Origin: an uncultured Lachnospiraceae bacterium
Lineage (GTDB): Bacteria > Bacillota > Clostridia > Lachnospirales > Lachnospiraceae
Length of the DNA: 64,000 bases
NCBI GenBank assembly: GCA_902779305.1
Contig: CACZBD010000003.1
Span: 1 to 64,000 of the forward strand
Reading direction: 5' to 3'
Shown here: positions 60,138 through 64,000 of the stretch, piece by piece
Layout of the letters: the number at the start of each line of letters is the position of its first letter
How positions within the stretch are numbered: the stretch's first letter is position 1
The notes under the pieces: model-generated
Database searches by the model: none
What the model saw: the letters and a program-made list of their open reading frames with translations, nothing else
Told to the model about the DNA's origin: nothing
Made by a program: the position numbers and the translations under genes

Positions 60138-60831
60138 TTCCTTTCCGGCATCCGGTGATCCTGCCGTCTTTTAAAGTCAGGATCCGCTGCGTCTCCTCCG
60201 CAAGTTCCGGGGAGTGCGTGATCAGAACGATCGTCTTGCCCTGTTCTTTGTTCAATTTATGAAAAATATCCATGATCAGTCGTCCGGTTGCCGAATCCAG
60301 CGCGCCTGTCGGCTCATCCGCAAGAATAATGGCCGGATCGTTCGCCATTGCCCTTGCGATCGCCACCCTCTGTTTCTGTCCGCCGGACAGTTCATCCGGA
60401 GAATGCTTCATCCGATCGTCCATTTCCATCATGCGTAAAAGTTCGATCGCGCGGGATCTGCGACGGCTGCGCGGCGTTCCTGCATAGAGCATCGGGAGTT
60501 CCACATTCTTAAGTGCAGAGGTTCTTGCCACAAGGTTGTAGGTCTGGAACACGAAACCGATCTCATTACAGCGGATCGCCGAAAGATCCCTGTCAGCGGC
60601 ACGGAACATGTCTACACCGTTCAGCATGTATTCCCCCTCCGTCGGTCTGTCAAGCGCGCCGATCATGTTCATCAGCGTAGACTTACCGGAACCGGACTGG
60701 CCGACGATCGCGACAAACTCGCCCTCGCTTACCTGCAGATCGATCCCATGTAGGACTTCGAGTTCGTTGGGCTGACCGATGAAATACCGCTTTATGATGC
60801 CTTTCATGTCAATGATCACTTTATCTGCCAT
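60115..60831 (-). CDS. MacB/LolD-type ABC ATPase
   Basis: A 238-residue ATPase: Walker A GQSGSGKST (about 39-47), Q-loop FVFQTYNL (about 93), signature LSGGQKQRVAIARAM (about 143-157), Walker B IILADEPTGALDS (about 164-176) and H-loop ITHS (about 199). LolD-like sequence throughout. 12 nt after the fusion-protein gene. Confidence 0.95.
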   Translation of the reverse strand: MADKVIIDMKGIIKRYFIGQPNELEVLHGIDLQVSEGEFVAIVGQSGSGKSTLMNMIGALDRPTEGEYMLNGVDMFRAADRDLSAIRCNEIGFVFQTYNLVARTSALKNVELPMLYAGTPRSRRRSRAIELLRMMEMDDRMKHSPDELSGGQKQRVAIARAMANDPAIILADEPTGALDSATGRLIMDIFHKLNKEQGKTIVLITHSPELAEETQRILTLKDGRITGCRKGSGRRADT

Positions 60832-60843
60832 GATTTACTCCGA

Positions 60844-62799
60844 TCAGAACCCAAACATCATTTCCATATCAGAAAGATCAAACTTTCCGCTGTCCGGGAT
60901 CACAACGGTCATACCCGGTCTCAACTCGTCGGAGATCACTTCCGTGTAATAGTCGCCTTCCATGCCGACCTCGACAATGATATCCCGCCGGTTATCGGAG
61001 GCCGGGGCATCGGCTTTTCCTCCAAACTTCATTCCCGCTGCCGCCTTCTCATCCGAAGCCTGTTCCATGTTCTGTCCGTTGACCTGCAGGACGGGGCCTG
61101 AAGCATCAGCGTTTCCATGGCCGGCGCCACCCGCGCCGTCCTCGTCGATCACGGTAATATAGGTCTGCCCCTGTGCATTGGTCGAGATCGCATCATAAGG
61201 AACAGTCAAAACATTGGAGACTTTATCGATGATGATGTTCAGTTTTGCGGACATTCCGATCTTGATCCGCGGATCCTGCGTTCTCACCGTTACGGTTGCT
61301 TCGTAAGTCACATCCGTTGCTTTGGCGGAAAAAGGATCCGAAGTATATACGCCTGCCTTTGTCGTGGTGGATGCGGGCTCGATAAAGGAAATATACCCTT
61401 CGAGTTCATCATCTCTGGTGGCATCCGTTTTGATCACGACTTTCTGGCCGAGCTTAATGTCGGGAATATCATACTCATCGATCCTGGCAATGATCTTCAT
61501 GGTATCGGTATTCTGGATGACCATGACTCTGCCGCCGGCAAAACCGTTCCCTTCCTCCACATCCACTTTGGTCACGATCCCGCTGATCGGCGCCGTGATG
61601 ACAAAGTCTTCCAGTTTATCCTGATAGTCCTCGATCTGTCTGGAATAGGTTCTAGCCTGGTCGCCTGCTTTGATCGCTGCGATCTCATGATCCTCATCCG
61701 CTTTGGTTAAGGTGTTCCCGGAAGACCCTACCAATTGTCCTTGCGCCGTAACAGCAGCATTATATTCATTCTGTGCTCTCTGCTCCTCCTGGTAGGCGGC
61801 CGTGACCTGACTTTCCAGACTTGCGATCGTTGCTGCATCTTTTCCGGAATCTCTTGCATCCTGCAGTGCTCTTTTTGCATCCCCGTATCCGTCGCAGGCC
61901 TCATACAATGCTTTTAATGCATTTTCCACCTTTTCCGACTGATTCAGCAACTGGTTTGCCTGATCCGTATAGGCATAGTAATAACTCCTGTCGCTCGCGC
62001 GCGATTCCACAGCCTGTAAACGTTTGCTCTCGGACAGATCTTCCTTCAGCTGTTCAATTGTCCTGTTGATATTTTCTGTGGAAAAGAGGACCAGCGTGTC
62101 GCCTTTATTGACATGGTCGCCGACATCTGCCATGACCGCATCGATCACGGGATCTTTGGCTGTGCTGGTGATCGTTCTGACCTCTCCCGCCTCAAAGGTT
62201 CCCGTTGTGGAGATCGCATGCACGATATCCCTGCTCTCGATCGTGTCCGTGGTTTCCTTGCTCTGGTTCATGATCGCTTCCGCAGTTGCTTTTGCGGGCT
62301 TGTAAACTTTGAAATAAGCAAACAGGGCGATCCCAAGCAGAATCAGGATCACAATGATCCAGATGATCGTTCTGCGTATGCGTTTTCCTCTATACGGGTC
62401 GGAAGGTTTCTTCTCGCGGCGTCTAACAGGGCGGGAGGAAGACTCATCCTGTTTCTTGTGTTCATGATCATGATGGTTTTTATGTTCCTCTTCGTGAAGA
62501 TCGACAGCGATCAGATCATCGTCGGAATCGTCTCCGACCGGAACCGAGTTGTGCGGAAGCCGGATCTCCTCATCCTGTTGTACTCCCGCAGAAGTCTGCT
62601 CCTTCACGGGAGTCTGCTGCACCGCATTCGCCGGTGTATTCTGCTGCGGATTTGTCCCGGCAGCCCCTCCGGCAGTCTGTGTAGTTCCGGGGTTCTGTGA
62701 AGCTCCGGTAGTCTGTGAGGTCCCAGCCGTCTCAGGTTTTGCGGCTGTGCTGTTTGGAACGGATTGTGCCTGATCTATTGTCTTGTTCTCGTTCTCCAC
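60844..62799 (-). CDS. HlyD/MacA-type membrane-fusion (adaptor) protein
   Basis: A 651-residue adaptor: a long cytoplasmic N-terminus (1-150) rich in Thr/Gln/Ala/Pro and then a His/Glu/Lys cluster (HEEEHKNHHDHEHKK, about 104-118), one membrane helix (about 147-167), a coiled-coil hairpin (about 240-345), lipoyl and beta-barrel parts (ITAPISGIVTKVDVEEGNGF; VSNVLTVPYDAI) and a C-terminal domain. First gene of the tripartite unit. The N-terminal tail is unusual for the family. Confidence 0.88.
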   Translation of the reverse strand: MENENKTIDQAQSVPNSTAAKPETAGTSQTTGASQNPGTTQTAGGAAGTNPQQNTPANAVQQTPVKEQTSAGVQQDEEIRLPHNSVPVGDDSDDDLIAVDLHEEEHKNHHDHEHKKQDESSSRPVRRREKKPSDPYRGKRIRRTIIWIIVILILLGIALFAYFKVYKPAKATAEAIMNQSKETTDTIESRDIVHAISTTGTFEAGEVRTITSTAKDPVIDAVMADVGDHVNKGDTLVLFSTENINRTIEQLKEDLSESKRLQAVESRASDRSYYYAYTDQANQLLNQSEKVENALKALYEACDGYGDAKRALQDARDSGKDAATIASLESQVTAAYQEEQRAQNEYNAAVTAQGQLVGSSGNTLTKADEDHEIAAIKAGDQARTYSRQIEDYQDKLEDFVITAPISGIVTKVDVEEGNGFAGGRVMVIQNTDTMKIIARIDEYDIPDIKLGQKVVIKTDATRDDELEGYISFIEPASTTTKAGVYTSDPFSAKATDVTYEATVTVRTQDPRIKIGMSAKLNIIIDKVSNVLTVPYDAISTNAQGQTYITVIDEDGAGGAGHGNADASGPVLQVNGQNMEQASDEKAAAGMKFGGKADAPASDNRRDIIVEVGMEGDYYTEVISDELRPGMTVVIPDSGKFDLSDMEMMFGF

Positions 62800-62919
62800 G
62801 GTGTTCCTCCCACTTTCGGGCTTTTATTTCTCTGTTCTCCCGGCCATCGGAAGGGGCTGCGCCCTTCCCTGCTGTTCATCAGAAATGCTTTGTTCTCTCT
62901 GAATGGGACAAAAAATCAC

Positions 62920-62960
62920 GAAAAAGCCCTATCTTGTATATACTAGCACAAGATAGGGCT
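62920..62960 (-). terminator. Terminator of the right-edge operon
   Basis: A perfect 13-bp stem: AGCCCTATCTTGT (62925-62937) and ACAAGATAGGGCT (62948-62960). On the minus strand it is followed by TTTTTCG, so it ends the transcript of the two genes to the right. Confidence 0.88.
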
Positions 62961-63016
62961 AAAATCTACTATATTTAGTGGTTTCAATCATAAAAAAACT
63001 ATGAAATCATATCCTG

Positions 63017-63430
63017 TCAGATTTCATCATGCATGCCGCCGATGATCTCCACCAGTTTTTGCTGCAGATCTGCGGGAAAAGCGGCAATGATCTTTTCCGC
63101 GCTCATCTTCGAACAGTGTCTCTCAAGCGCTTCCGCAAACGAGATCCCCTCGCCCTGCATGGTCTTTACCGCATTGGCGATCGGACTCAGATACTCCATC
63201 GGGTCAAAATCAACCGTTTTCACGCTGTCAAACAACTTCGTAAGGAGCGCAAATTCCTTTTCAAACAAAGCGTCATCGCCGTCACAACCGGCAGACTTGC
63301 TAAGCCCGCGGACCGGATCATCCGTTTTTGCAGGATCTTCAGGAGCAGGCTTTCCTGCAGGAATGCTATCCTGCCCGGACAGAAAATCCGCAAAAGATAA
63401 TTGTCCTTCAACCTGCTTATTCTTCGGCAT
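63017..63430 (-). CDS. Hypothetical protein
   Basis: A 137-residue soluble protein. N-terminus MPKNKQVEGQLSFADFLSG, then a Pro/Asp-rich linker (about 24-50) and a helical C-terminal part (about 55-137). Its start overlaps the preceding gene by 14 nt. No family recognised; the QLSFADFL segment resembles short linear docking motifs, which is only an impression. Confidence 0.7.
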   Translation of the reverse strand: MPKNKQVEGQLSFADFLSGQDSIPAGKPAPEDPAKTDDPVRGLSKSAGCDGDDALFEKEFALLTKLFDSVKTVDFDPMEYLSPIANAVKTMQGEGISFAEALERHCSKMSAEKIIAAFPADLQQKLVEIIGGMHDEI

Positions 63431-64000
63431 CGTTGCTTTCTGCCTCCGTTACGGTTTCTTCAGCGACGGACTCATCTGCTGCCACGCTTTCTTCAACAAC
63501 TTCAACAGCTTTTTTCCTAAGTCTTCCGATCCAGAGTTTCTGGATCACATAGCCGATCAGATACATGTCCGCTGCGATTCCGACAAGCGTGCCCAGAACC
63601 GGAACGATCCTGACGATTTCGAGAATCCCGATCCCGATCAGCGCAGATAAGAACACGTTCATTCTCGGGAAGATGAGCCTTGCAAGAGAAGCGCCCGCAA
63701 AAGCAAGTCCGGCACACAGCAGCAGCGTATATGCCATTGCAAGCATACCGGCAGTCGGTGCCAGGATCCATGTGCAAAGCAGCATCAGCGCCGCAAACGG
63801 AATGCTCATCCAGCCGATCACACCGCTTAAGATCATCGGAAGCGTTCTTTCTTTGATCATCGCAGCAGCACCGCTTAAGTGGTCTCCAAACAGCCAGCAT
63901 AACAGCATGCCGAATGCAACCATCGCAATGATCCAGTAGATCGCGCTCAGCAGCTTCTTCATAATGATCGCGCCGATCCCGATCCCCGTTGCGGCTTTCC
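63417..64000 (-). CDS. Multi-helix membrane protein, partial
   Basis: The frame is open to the window edge. An ATG at 63962 would give 181 residues, but in-frame codons KAATGIGIGAII continue upstream without a stop, so the real start may be outside. Four or five membrane helices, then an acidic Glu/Val/Ala-rich tail (EVVEESVAADESVAEETVTE). Function unknown. It overlaps the 137-residue gene and shares its terminator. Confidence 0.65.
   Translation of the reverse strand, partial: KAATGIGIGAIIMKKLLSAIYWIIAMVAFGMLLCWLFGDHLSGAAAMIKERTLPMILSGVIGWMSIPFAALMLLCTWILAPTAGMLAMAYTLLLCAGLAFAGASLARLIFPRMNVFLSALIGIGILEIVRIVPVLGTLVGIAADMYLIGYVIQKLWIGRLRKKAVEVVEESVAADESVAEETVTEAESNDAEE

Overview
The window looks like a chromosomal segment of a Gram-positive, anaerobic, plant-fibre-using Clostridia, most likely Lachnospiraceae. 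Reasons: a cellobiose phosphorylase whose whole sequence reads like the Clostridium/Acetivibrio thermocellum enzyme, a circularly permuted GH3 beta-glucosidase of the kind known from Butyrivibrio and Ruminococcus, a CIRCE-controlled hsp20, a YtrA-type GntR/ABC operon, YesM/YesN-type two-component control of a CUT1 sugar transporter, many lipoproteins with Gram-positive lipoboxes, and strong GGAGG ribosome sites. The family assignment is inference. Most of the window is moderately GC-rich; the stretch from about 900 to 6400 is visibly AT-rich.

Layout. 1-420: tRNA-Gln/Lys/Leu operon (minus strand) with a consensus promoter. 570-6050: AT-rich accessory block between two tRNA loci, with two broken genes, a catalytic-core-less PolC-like protein, unknown proteins, a uracil-DNA-glycosylase-fold protein and zinc-ribbon proteins. 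6380-6630: tRNA-Arg/His. 6622-18400: YfhO-type membrane protein, HAD phosphatase, SurE, GH5 glycosidase, alpha/beta hydrolase, medium-chain dehydrogenase, an E2/CAT-fold protein without its histidine, and an ABC-2 exporter operon. 18700-32560: stand-alone TIR protein, several lipoproteins (three with a related acidic motif around a response regulator/hybrid kinase pair), D-aminoacyl-tRNA deacylase, EamA transporter, CPBP protease and a serine hydrolase. 32700-33915: a tRNA-Pro locus with a duplicated 23-bp piece of the tRNA 3' part, enclosing a nuclease fragment and CIRCE-hsp20. 34000-41390: GntR/ABC operon, then an MMPL transporter and coiled-coil lipoprotein divergent from a TetR regulator. 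41480-58790: carbohydrate locus (GH31, GH127, sugar-binding protein, YesM-like kinase, two permeases, YesN-like regulator, LacI regulator, divergent GH94, tRNA-Val, permuted GH3). 58845-62800: MacB-like tripartite exporter. 62920-64000: small operon running off the end.

How the parts work together. In the carbohydrate locus the lipoprotein and two permeases import an oligosaccharide; no ATPase gene is present, so a shared one must be used. The glycosidases and the phosphorylase have no signal peptides, so breakdown is intracellular. The kinase/regulator pair probably drives both transport units: an identical 22-bp sequence lies 83 and 85 nt upstream of the binding-protein and first permease start codons, in each case just before a weak promoter.

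The most striking feature unexplained by genes is a dispersed GC-rich palindromic repeat (core GGGGACGGGGTTAGTGG and its complement) at about a dozen intergenic places, often as inverted pairs, repeatedly abutting or even supplying the stop codon of the neighbouring gene. No transposase for it is present.
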